64,000 bases of DNA from Desertivirga xinjiangensis (lineage in GTDB: Bacteria; Bacteroidota; Bacteroidia; Sphingobacteriales; Sphingobacteriaceae), in the NCBI RefSeq assembly GCF_024436435.1, contig NZ_JAFMZP010000003.1:682001-746000 (forward strand). The letters run 5' to 3'. The notes beneath the pieces are model-generated. The model had not been told where the DNA came from. It worked only from the letters and a program-made list of their open reading frames with translations, and ran no database searches. This document shows, one piece after another, positions 7,333 through 15,452 of this stretch (its first letter is position 1; each line of letters begins with the position of its first letter). The position numbers and the translations under genes were made by a program.

Positions 7333-9315
7333 ATGTTTAACCAAGTAAATATCGTTCCTCGCTGGATAATTTTTAGCCTGGATCTTGTCTTTTGCCTGTT
7401 TTCCCTAAGCTTTGCTTACTTTGTCCGTTTTAATTTTAACGTTAACTTAATAAACCTGGCTGAGCTGAGCCGTAACCTTATCATTTTTGCCCTGATAAGT
7501 TGTGCTGTGTTCCTTGCAATTCGGACTTACTCAGGGATCATACGATATACAAGTGCTCAAGACTCGTTTAGAATACTCTTTTCAATTATTGCCAGCAATT
7601 CTCTTTTTTTAATAACCAACTTTTTTCAATTGGCTTTGGGGCAGGATCTGGTAATAAGCAATGTGGTTCTGGTTATTAATGGCCTCTGCAGTTTTTTACT
7701 GCTTATCACTTATAGGGTTCTAGTCAAATACTTTTTTATATATATAAAGAATCTAAAGTTAAACAGGAAACCTGTAATAATTTATGGTGCTGGAGAAACG
7801 GGGTTGGCGGTAAAGAGGACATTGGATCACGACAGGAATTTAAACATGAATGTGGTAGCTTTTCTGGATGATAACGTTCGAAAATCTGGGAAGGCGATCG
7901 ATGGAGTGAAAATCTATCCCTCTAGCGAATTAAAGTTTCTAACGGCTGGTGGCAAAGTTTCTGATATCTTATTAACAGCTGACATAAAAGCTGATAAGAA
8001 GAATGAAGTGGTAGATTATTGCCTTGAACATGGTATTAAAGTCCTTACCCTACCTCCAGCATTGAGCTGGATTAATGGGCACATCAATACTCAGCAAATT
8101 CACAACATAGACATTGAGGAGCTGTTAGAAAGGGAGCCAATCCAAATAAGTAATGATTCTATTTGCGAGCAAATACGGGGTAAAAGGGTGTTAGTTACAG
8201 GTGCAGCTGGTTCTATTGGAAGTGAGATTGTGAGACAGTTAGCAAAATTTTCACCTGGCATGATCATTTTGAACGATCAAGCGGAAACACCGTTGCACGA
8301 GCTGCAACTAGAGTTACAAGATGAAAATTTAGGCGATATTGCCAAAGCATTTATTGGTGACGTGAGAGATAAAAACAGGATGGAGGCTATGTTCAGCAAC
8401 TTCAAACCCAACTATGTTTATCATGCGGCAGCATACAAACACGTACCTATGATGGAGCACAATCCAGCGGAAGCTATACGAACCAATGTAATAGGGACAA
8501 AAGTGATTGCTGATTTATCTGTAAAATATGCTGTAGATAAATTTGTGATGATCTCGACAGATAAGGCGGTAAACCCGACAAATGTGATGGGAGCTTCAAA
8601 GCGAATTGCCGAGATCTATGTGCAATCTTTATTTAATTCTTTTAAGCAAAGTGGAATTGTTTACAGCAATGGCCTTTCGCATTTGAATAGTAAAACTACC
8701 TTCAAAAAGACTCAGTTTATCACCACCCGATTTGGAAATGTATTGGGATCGAATGGTTCGGTAATTCCAAGGTTTAAAGAGCAGATAGAGAGGGGTGGTC
8801 CAATTACGGTTACTCATCCGGATATTACCCGTTATTTTATGACGATACCGGAAGCTTGTCGCTTGGTTTTAGAAGCTGGCTCGATGGGTGAGGGTGGAGA
8901 AATTTTTATCTTTGATATGGGTAAATCAGTGAAAATTGTGGAATTAGCAAAAAAAATGATCCGTCTTTCCGGACTGATTCCTAATCAGGATATTGCTATT
9001 GAATACTCAGGTTTACGGCCTGGTGAAAAGTTGTATGAGGAGTTACTAAACGATCAAGAAAATACCCTGCCAACCCATCATCACAAGATAATGGTGGCTA
9101 AAACACGTGAATATAGTTTTGATGATGTTCACAAAAATATCAATGAATTGATCGCTTTAAGCTGCGAATCGCAAGATTGGCCGGTAGTTGCGAAAATGAA
9201 AGAAATTGTACCGGAATTTAGAAGCAATAATTCCATCTATGGAGATCTGGATATCTCACGAGATATCAACCTTGTTGAAGTTTTCGAACAATTCACTCCC
9301 GGGAAAAATATCTAA
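7333..9315 (+). CDS. wbpM: Membrane-bound UDP-GlcNAc 4,6-dehydratase, PglF/WbpM/CapD family
   Basis: A 660-residue protein. Four hydrophobic helices fill roughly the first 135 residues. A first Rossmann region follows (VIIYGAGETGLAV, near residue 150), then the catalytic SDR domain with RVLVTGAAGSIGSEI near residue 290 and the active-site segment ISTDKAVNPTNVMGASK near residue 410, which has the Met-x3-Lys form. Family members convert UDP-GlcNAc to UDP-4-keto-6-deoxy-GlcNAc, the precursor of D-QuiNAc, D-FucNAc or bacillosamine. No aminotransferase or acetyltransferase is present nearby, which argues against bacillosamine. It is the second 4,6-dehydratase of the cluster and should feed a different sugar from capE. 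The next gene starts 2 nt after its stop. Confidence 0.9.
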   Translation: MFNQVNIVPRWIIFSLDLVFCLFSLSFAYFVRFNFNVNLINLAELSRNLIIFALISCAVFLAIRTYSGIIRYTSAQDSFRILFSIIASNSLFLITNFFQLALGQDLVISNVVLVINGLCSFLLLITYRVLVKYFFIYIKNLKLNRKPVIIYGAGETGLAVKRTLDHDRNLNMNVVAFLDDNVRKSGKAIDGVKIYPSSELKFLTAGGKVSDILLTADIKADKKNEVVDYCLEHGIKVLTLPPALSWINGHINTQQIHNIDIEELLEREPIQISNDSICEQIRGKRVLVTGAAGSIGSEIVRQLAKFSPGMIILNDQAETPLHELQLELQDENLGDIAKAFIGDVRDKNRMEAMFSNFKPNYVYHAAAYKHVPMMEHNPAEAIRTNVIGTKVIADLSVKYAVDKFVMISTDKAVNPTNVMGASKRIAEIYVQSLFNSFKQSGIVYSNGLSHLNSKTTFKKTQFITTRFGNVLGSNGSVIPRFKEQIERGGPITVTHPDITRYFMTIPEACRLVLEAGSMGEGGEIFIFDMGKSVKIVELAKKMIRLSGLIPNQDIAIEYSGLRPGEKLYEELLNDQENTLPTHHHKIMVAKTREYSFDDVHKNINELIALSCESQDWPVVAKMKEIVPEFRSNNSIYGDLDISRDINLVEVFEQFTPGKNI

Positions 9316-9317
9316 TA

Positions 9318-10910
9318 TTGATGAGATTATCCTTCTTGCTTCTAATCTTACTCGCTACCAATTGTGTTTATTCTCAATCAAAAGCGTATTTGTATGATAA
9401 TCAACTATACCAGAAAATCAATTCTAAAGCCTACAATGTAGATTCAAACTTTCATACGTCTATTTATCCGGTTATGCCTAATGACGGGCGATTTAAACTG
9501 CTGGATTCGCTGTCGCGACTTACAACTGATTCCACCCACCAGTCATGGGTGCATCGAAAGCTATTCAGCGAACATTTAATACAAATCGAGAAGGGCGACT
9601 ATAATGTTTATATTGATTTCTTACCGGATTTCCAGGTTGGAAAAGACTTCTCTGGAAAAACCAACACATGGCTTAATACTCGGGGATTTCAGATTCAGGG
9701 AAACATAGGCAAAAAATTTAGCTTTTATACCAGCGCATATGAAAATCAAAGCCGTTTTCCTAACTATTTAACATCTTTTATTAACCGTTCAGGAGTTGTC
9801 CCGGGACAAGTGAACGATAAATTTGGGCCAACACGTGGTACTAAGGATTGGGCCTATGCTACCGCGCTCCTAAATTACACTCCAAATAAATATTTTTCTT
9901 TTACGCTGGGTCAAGATAAGAATTTCATAGGAGACGGATATCGCTCTATGCTACTATCAGACGTTGCCACTAATTATCCGTTTTTCAAGATTGAGACGAC
10001 ATTGGGTAACGTCAAATATGTTAATATCTGGGCACAAATGCAGGATTTGACGGTTTCGCCGTTTTCCTATGATAATGGCTTCCGCAAGAAATGGGGGGTG
10101 TTTCATTACCTGGATTGGAATGTAAACACACGTTTCTCTGTAGGCTTTTTTGAATCAGTGATCTGGCAAAATGGTGATGATTTCGGAAAAAGAGGCTTTG
10201 ATGTAAGTTACATCACACCAATAATCTTTCTGCGCACGGTTGAGGGATACAACGGATCGCCGGACAATGCCTTACTCGGATTTAATGGCAAGTATAAAAT
10301 TGCAAAGAATCTAACCACTTATGGCCAGTTTATGCTTGATGAATTTACTGCTAAAGAGTTTTTTGGCGGAAAAGGCTATTGGGCCAATAAGTTTGGAGCT
10401 CAGTTGGGTGTGAGGGGCTTTAACGCCTTTAAGTTAAAGAACCTTAATTTTCTTGCGGAGTTTAATACGGCAAGGCCGTTTACCTATTCTCAGCGTTCGA
10501 GCTTGTTGAACTATGGCCACTATAATCAGCCGCTTGCGCATCCTTTTGGTGCGAATTTTAGAGAGTTTTTAAGTATCTGGGATTATTCTTTTAAACGCTG
10601 GCAGTTGAGAATCCAAGGTAATATAGCAACTTATGGTTTGGATAATAGCGAAAAAAGTTCAGGGAAAGATATTTTCAAGTCATATAACGATAGGACTGGC
10701 AACTATGGAAACACCACAGGCCAAGGTCTGAAAACATATTTCAGCTATCTTGATAGTCGCTTTTCTTACTTAATTAACTCAAAAACCAATCTGCGCATTG
10801 AAGCAGGGACTATTTACAGAAAGGAAAGTAATGTCCTTTCTGTCGACAAAACAACCTGGGTTACTTTTGGTCTGAGAAGTTCTTTTAGGAATATCTATTC
10901 GGATTTTTAA
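9318..10910 (+). CDS. Outer-membrane beta-barrel protein, Wzi/RemB-like capsule assembly family
   Basis: A 530-residue secreted protein with a signal peptide (hydrophobic residues 3-17, cleavage expected near CVYSQ). The rest is rich in alternating aromatic beta strands such as FSFTLGQDKNFIGDGYRS and FSVGFFESVIWQ, consistent with an outer-membrane barrel. Bacteroidota homologues are annotated as capsule-assembly Wzi family or as gliding-motility RemB proteins. The GQDKNFIGDGYRS element is the kind of motif seen in that group. Its place 2 nt after a wbpM-like gene, inside a polysaccharide cluster, favours a role in surface attachment of the exported glycan. I cannot separate Wzi from RemB by eye. 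Confidence 0.65.
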   Translation: MMRLSFLLLILLATNCVYSQSKAYLYDNQLYQKINSKAYNVDSNFHTSIYPVMPNDGRFKLLDSLSRLTTDSTHQSWVHRKLFSEHLIQIEKGDYNVYIDFLPDFQVGKDFSGKTNTWLNTRGFQIQGNIGKKFSFYTSAYENQSRFPNYLTSFINRSGVVPGQVNDKFGPTRGTKDWAYATALLNYTPNKYFSFTLGQDKNFIGDGYRSMLLSDVATNYPFFKIETTLGNVKYVNIWAQMQDLTVSPFSYDNGFRKKWGVFHYLDWNVNTRFSVGFFESVIWQNGDDFGKRGFDVSYITPIIFLRTVEGYNGSPDNALLGFNGKYKIAKNLTTYGQFMLDEFTAKEFFGGKGYWANKFGAQLGVRGFNAFKLKNLNFLAEFNTARPFTYSQRSSLLNYGHYNQPLAHPFGANFREFLSIWDYSFKRWQLRIQGNIATYGLDNSEKSSGKDIFKSYNDRTGNYGNTTGQGLKTYFSYLDSRFSYLINSKTNLRIEAGTIYRKESNVLSVDKTTWVTFGLRSSFRNIYSDF

Positions 10911-10931
10911 GTTTAAGCCATTAGCGAGTTG

Positions 10932-10939
10932 TACATTTG
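10932..10939 (+). promoter_or_regulatory. Probable -7 element upstream of the GT2 gene
   Basis: TACATTTG fits TAnnTTTG and lies 22 nt after the stop of the Wzi-like gene, inside an unusually long gap for this cluster. It gives a leader of about 80 nt to the ATG at 11025, or about 35 nt to the TTG at 10980. Confidence 0.45.
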
Positions 10940-11024
10940 CCGTTCAGTTCGAAGTTTGTCGATTTTTTCAATATATTGATTGACCAATCAAGTTTTTGTG
11001 GTCGGAGTTACAAGTAAAGAATTG

Positions 11025-11855
11025 ATGCCGAATATTAAACTGTCAGTAAGCCTGGTTATATATAATAGCAATCCTGTCCAGACTAGAAAGGCCATTGAAA
11101 GTGTTTTAAAGATAAAGACTTCAACCAAGTTTGACATAGTTGATAATTCGCCTCAGTCGCACTTTAATGTAAAAAAGGAACAAAGTCAGGTAACCTACCA
11201 TAAGTCTCCAAATAATCCAGGATTCGGCACAAGCCATAACAAAATATTCAAGAAAATCTTTGGAAAATCCGAGTATCATCTTATTGTAAACCCGGACGTC
11301 TACTTTGAAGAAGGCGTAATTGAAGATATTTTAGGCTATATGGATGCGAACCCCGAAGTGGGAGTTGTGATGCCAAAAGTGTTATATCCCGACAGACGGC
11401 ATCAATATCTAGCTAAGCTTTTACCCACTCCGTTTGATTTTGTTGTAAGACGTTTTATGCCTGTTGCTAAGGTTCAATCGTTTTTAAACAAAAATTTTGA
11501 ATTAAGGGGTTGGAATATGAATAAAGCTCTCGATGTGCCGTTTTTATCTGGTTGCTGCCTGGTTTTCAGAACCAGTGTGTTACGGGAGGTTGAGGGATTT
11601 GACGAAAACATTTTTATGTATACAGAGGATATTGATATTTGCAGACGTATAATCGATGCTGGATATCGTTCAGTATTCTATCCTAAAGTATTTGTTTATC
11701 ATGATCATGTCAGAAAGTCTTTTCGGGACTTTTCTGTTTTCCTTGTATACTTGAAATCGGGAATTTACTACTTCAACAAGTGGGGATGGCTTTTCGACGC
11801 ACGGAGACATACTCTCAATAAAGAAACGCTTAAGCAGTTGAGCTCTGAGAGATAA
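11025..11855 (+). CDS. Glycosyltransferase family 2 (rhamnosyltransferase-like)
   Basis: The frame is open from a TTG at 10980, but the ATG at 11025 (MPNIKLSVSLVIYNSN, 276 residues) puts the family's first beta strand at the N-terminus and is preferred. GT-A landmarks are SLVIYNSNPVQT, SPNNPGFGTSHN, HLIVNPDVYF (the DxD-equivalent NPDVYF), FLSGCCLVFRTSVL and FDENIFMYTEDIDICRRI, followed by the C-terminal VYHDHVRKSF. This pattern is that of WbbL/RfbF-like inverting transferases that often add rhamnose or related 6-deoxy sugars. It is cytoplasmic and membrane-associated by family. The exact donor is unknown. Confidence 0.85.
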   Translation: MPNIKLSVSLVIYNSNPVQTRKAIESVLKIKTSTKFDIVDNSPQSHFNVKKEQSQVTYHKSPNNPGFGTSHNKIFKKIFGKSEYHLIVNPDVYFEEGVIEDILGYMDANPEVGVVMPKVLYPDRRHQYLAKLLPTPFDFVVRRFMPVAKVQSFLNKNFELRGWNMNKALDVPFLSGCCLVFRTSVLREVEGFDENIFMYTEDIDICRRIIDAGYRSVFYPKVFVYHDHVRKSFRDFSVFLVYLKSGIYYFNKWGWLFDARRHTLNKETLKQLSSER

Positions 11856-11941
11856 GTTGGTGAAGGTAGCTAGCGAATGCTGTAATTCGAGATGATTATG
11901 ATATCAGATTCGGATTTCTAATATGTTTTTAGGATATTTGG

Positions 11942-13267
11942 GTGAGGCTGATTTGTTTGATGATTTATATCCTGGCTCCTTATTCCTTAAAGCTTAATAC
12001 TACATCCCGTAATCGTATTTTGTCCTTCTATCGTGCGTTCAAAAAGCGCGGGCTTAGTGTTGCCATTATTTCTCCCCCACTTCATGTCAATATTGATGAG
12101 TGGTATAGTCAAAAAGGCGAAGACAACTTGGGTCTTGATGTCGTTTATATGCCAGATGCCAAAACAGGCCTGCTGCGATTTTTAGCATCTAAATGCAATA
12201 GAAGATTCAAAGCATATTTTTTCGTATTAAAGAGCTTATTAAATCCCATACTAACGAGTAAGAGGTTTAATAAAAGCGGTAAAAAAGATGTTGCTCTTGA
12301 GAAACTAGCTTTATCTCCGCAAGATGTGATTATCAGTTCTCATCCTTCTCCATTTTCTTTAAATATAGCTAATCGTTTGGTGAATGATTATGGATGCAAG
12401 TTGATTGTTGACTACAGGGACCCCTGGACCTATGGTTATAACTCGGTGGATGTTCCGCAATTTGCCAGTGTCGTGAAAAAGAAGATGGAAAGGAAATTTG
12501 AGAATTCACTGTTGGAAAAGGCAAGCGCCGTAACAGTTATATCTGAGAAATTAAGAGCATATTTCCCGGAGGCTATCAGGCAAAAAACATATGTTGTAAA
12601 AAACGGCTCAAACGCTTTCCATATAGATCCTGATAAAATTCAAGATGGTTGTGATATGTTAAGGTTTGTTTACCTTGGCAGAATTTATAATCAACAGCTT
12701 CAAAATGACTCATTTTTCAAAGTGATACGGCAGTTTATTTTCGACAACAATGTAAATAGCCAAGAATTTGAGATGCTTTTTGTTGGAGCTAATAATAAAA
12801 AGTTAATAGAGGTTATTAGGAAAAATGGTTTGGAAGCTTATGTTAAAGTCTTGCCAACTGTAAAAATCGAATCGGCGATTGAAATAGGCTATACTGCTTC
12901 CGCATTTTTGCATTTAAGGTATGGCGATGCCAATGCGATCTACACATCTAAGCATGCTGATTATCTTGCGCTTCAGAAACCTATACTCTTGCCGGTTTCC
13001 GATGGCGGAGCTTTGGCAAGTAGTACTAAAAATAGTGGCGGTTTTGTATGTGATTCGATATCAGACTTCCGTCCGGTTCTTCAGGAGCTGTGGGGCAAGT
13101 ATAAAGGGGGGAAAAGCTTTAAAATTGCCAGATCTAAAGCGTTTTTATTTGCTATCAGCAGAGAGGCGGAGGCTGAAAAAGTGGTTCAGATAGTGGGAGG
13201 CCTCGCTCGGCAAGATTCTGCAGTCCGGCAAGCCGGCGTTTTTACCAGCTTGCCCGTATTTGTATAG
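11942..13267 (+). CDS. GT4-like glycosyltransferase
   Basis: A 441-residue protein starting at GTG; an ATG six codons later is an alternative start. The N-terminus LAPYSLKLNTTSRNRILSFYRAF is a GT-B acceptor-binding loop. KLIVDYRDPWTYGYN near residue 155, SAVTVISEKLRAYFP and YVVKNGSNAFHI follow the order of GT4-type enzymes from Bacteroidota polysaccharide loci. The usual E-x7-E is weak: the region around HADYLALQKPILLPVSDGG occupies its place. The C-terminal 25 residues (from GGLARQDSAV) are encoded by visibly more G/C-rich DNA than the rest and hold a 7-bp inverted repeat at 13227-13256. Donor unknown. Confidence 0.7.
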   Translation: MRLICLMIYILAPYSLKLNTTSRNRILSFYRAFKKRGLSVAIISPPLHVNIDEWYSQKGEDNLGLDVVYMPDAKTGLLRFLASKCNRRFKAYFFVLKSLLNPILTSKRFNKSGKKDVALEKLALSPQDVIISSHPSPFSLNIANRLVNDYGCKLIVDYRDPWTYGYNSVDVPQFASVVKKKMERKFENSLLEKASAVTVISEKLRAYFPEAIRQKTYVVKNGSNAFHIDPDKIQDGCDMLRFVYLGRIYNQQLQNDSFFKVIRQFIFDNNVNSQEFEMLFVGANNKKLIEVIRKNGLEAYVKVLPTVKIESAIEIGYTASAFLHLRYGDANAIYTSKHADYLALQKPILLPVSDGGALASSTKNSGGFVCDSISDFRPVLQELWGKYKGGKSFKIARSKAFLFAISREAEAEKVVQIVGGLARQDSAVRQAGVFTSLPVFV

Positions 13268-13426
13268 TTAACAGGTGTCCTCAGGTTGTTGTGTGTCTCA
13301 GCTCTTTGCCCTTTTTTTAAATTTGAAATATTCATAAAGTTACCGACTTTTGGCGCTTCGCTTTTCGAAGGATAGGTTTTCCAGGGTCGTTCGTAAATGA
13401 CCCTGCAGTATGTTGGTTTATAAGAG

Positions 13427-14575
13427 ATGTTTGCAATAAAATTTATCAGTTTTGATGAGGCGACGGGCTATGGGATATCATCGAAATCTCTAATATCTGC
13501 ATTGATTTCGTCTGGAGTTGATGTTACCACCATTAAAATTACCGCGGGCAATCCGCGCAGCGGAGGACTCATTGGCGACCAGGATAGAGGTGATGGAAGG
13601 CATTATGACGCCGTAATAGTCCATACTGTACCAGAGTATTACCCCTTTTGGTATCAGAACGAAAAACGGAATAATCCGGATATTCGGGTATGGGGTTATA
13701 CAGCCTGGGAAACTGATAAGATTCCAGAACATTGGCCAGAGCTTCTAAATTTAATGGATGGTATTTTTGTGCCTTGCAATTGGAACAAAGCAGTGTTTGA
13801 AAAATGTGGTGTTACTTCAAGAGTAGAAGTCCTTCCTCATGTATCGGAGTTTCATGGCGAAACAACTGGTGAAAAGGCCAGAACTACACCTTCGATCCTC
13901 AGACCTTTTAAAGATTCGTTTCTTTTTTATACTATATGTGTGTGGAACGAAAGGAAAAACGTTGAAACTTTAATAAAAGCCTTTGCTGAAGAGTTTTCCG
14001 ACTCTGAAAAAGTATCCCTCGTTATTAAAACCGGTGAAAGGGATTGGTCGAAGTTAAAAAGAAACTGGAGAAAGTTTTTCCGATGGGATTTTGGAGAATC
14101 GTCGAGGGCGTTCTCCAAACTCAATGTTAAGAATAGAAGAAATTTGATCCATATAGCTAAGAACGTTTCTGCTGAAGATATCTCTTTTCTTCATAAAAGA
14201 GGGGATTGTTTCGTTTCTTTTACCCGCGGCGAGGGTTGGGGAATGGGCGCTTATGAAGCTGCATGGTGTGCTAAGCCCGTGATCATTACAGGGTTCGGCG
14301 GTTTTTTGGATTTTTTACCAAAAGCATACTCATACCACTTAAACTATGAAATGACTTCGGTGTCTACAGAGTTCGGCAAAAAATCCTATGATACTAGTCA
14401 ACAATGGGCGGAGGTGAATATTGCTCACGCAAAGAAGACTATGCGAAGGGTTTTTGAAAATCAGCAAGAAGCCCTAGAAAAGGGATTTAAGCTGCAGAAG
14501 CATGTCAGGGAAGAATTCGCGTCAGCCGCAATCGCTGAAAAGTGTATAAGCATTCTAAATGGAAAGAAAGGATAG
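13427..14575 (+). CDS. GT4 glycosyltransferase
   Basis: A 382-residue GT-B protein. Visible landmarks are FDEATGYGISSKSLISAL at the N-terminus, VWGYTAWETDKIPEHW (a conserved segment in this subgroup), the linker strand FYTICVWNERKNVETLIKAF that opens the C-terminal domain, and the donor-binding signature FTRGEGWGMGAYEAAWCAKPV with E-x7-E spacing. It overlaps the next gene by 17 nt, so the two are translationally coupled and probably act in sequence. The 159-nt gap upstream contains a 7-bp hairpin (CAGGGTC 13382-13388, GACCCTG 13399-13405) but no convincing promoter. Sugar specificity cannot be read. Confidence 0.82.
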   Translation: MFAIKFISFDEATGYGISSKSLISALISSGVDVTTIKITAGNPRSGGLIGDQDRGDGRHYDAVIVHTVPEYYPFWYQNEKRNNPDIRVWGYTAWETDKIPEHWPELLNLMDGIFVPCNWNKAVFEKCGVTSRVEVLPHVSEFHGETTGEKARTTPSILRPFKDSFLFYTICVWNERKNVETLIKAFAEEFSDSEKVSLVIKTGERDWSKLKRNWRKFFRWDFGESSRAFSKLNVKNRRNLIHIAKNVSAEDISFLHKRGDCFVSFTRGEGWGMGAYEAAWCAKPVIITGFGGFLDFLPKAYSYHLNYEMTSVSTEFGKKSYDTSQQWAEVNIAHAKKTMRRVFENQQEALEKGFKLQKHVREEFASAAIAEKCISILNGKKG

Positions 14576-15446
14576 AATATTTCATTTTGTTTTCGGGTTA
14601 AAGGAGCAGACAGAACCGTTTCATCTGTCACACTATTTATGCCTTGCCTCCTGTATCGCCGTTAATAATCCTGATATCGTATATTTTCATTACCAGAATT
14701 TACCATATGGATATTGGTGGGATAAGATAAGGGATAGATTAACACTAAATAGAGTTCAACCACAAAGTTTTCTTGATTCTTATGTTTATTCCGACAAAAG
14801 CATTGAGAAGTTTAAGTACGCGCACCTGTCAGACATTATTCGACTGGAGGTTTTACTTGAATACGGAGGTATTTATGCAGATATTGATACTCTATTTGTA
14901 TCGCCTATTCCCGATGAGTATTATAATAAGAAATTTATTCTTGGTCGGGAACGTGTCGACATGACTCAGCAAGCTGCCGTAGAAGCCGGCGGCTCCCTCT
15001 GCAATGCCTGGATAGCGTCCGAACAAGGGTCTGAATTCGCCCGGCTATGGCTGGATAGTATGGTAAAAGAATTTAATGGAACCTGGAGTGCGCATTCAAC
15101 TTTTTTACCGTTTAAGTTAAGCGAGCAATATCCTCAGCTGATCCATGTCGAGCCGGAACGTTCATTTTATCATTTTGACTGGACAGCTGAAGGTATCAAA
15201 AGAATTTTTATTGATCCGCTTCAAGACATCAACGGCGTTTATAGTATTCACCTTTGGAGTCATTTGTGGTGGGACCCAGGGCGTAAGGACTTTACAAAGT
15301 TTTGTAATAAGGATCTTACTGTTAATTATTTAAGGTACTCACAAAGTACTTATGCAAGGCTTGCCCTCAGGTTCTTGCCGGAAGATACCCAGTTCAGCTC
15401 CCTGAAATATCTTTCAGAAAAAATCAAACGTTTTTTTGTGATTTAG
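14559..15446 (+). CDS. GT32-type capsular polysaccharide glycosyltransferase
   Basis: A 295-residue protein of the DxD sugar-binding family (Gly_transf_sug, GT32). It begins IFHFVFGLKEQTEPFHLSHY; the core is YAHLSDIIRLEVLLEYGGIY followed by ADIDTLFVSP, where Asp-x-Asp binds the nucleotide-sugar metal, and later come HSTFLPFKLSEQYP and IHLWSHLWWD. Related proteins transfer hexoses such as mannose, glucose or galactose onto surface glycans, with retention of configuration. It overlaps the upstream transferase by 17 nt and ends 6 nt before the ABC transporter gene, so the three are probably co-translated. Confidence 0.85.
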   Translation: MERKDRIFHFVFGLKEQTEPFHLSHYLCLASCIAVNNPDIVYFHYQNLPYGYWWDKIRDRLTLNRVQPQSFLDSYVYSDKSIEKFKYAHLSDIIRLEVLLEYGGIYADIDTLFVSPIPDEYYNKKFILGRERVDMTQQAAVEAGGSLCNAWIASEQGSEFARLWLDSMVKEFNGTWSAHSTFLPFKLSEQYPQLIHVEPERSFYHFDWTAEGIKRIFIDPLQDINGVYSIHLWSHLWWDPGRKDFTKFCNKDLTVNYLRYSQSTYARLALRFLPEDTQFSSLKYLSEKIKRFFVI

Positions 15447-15452
15447 AAATTT

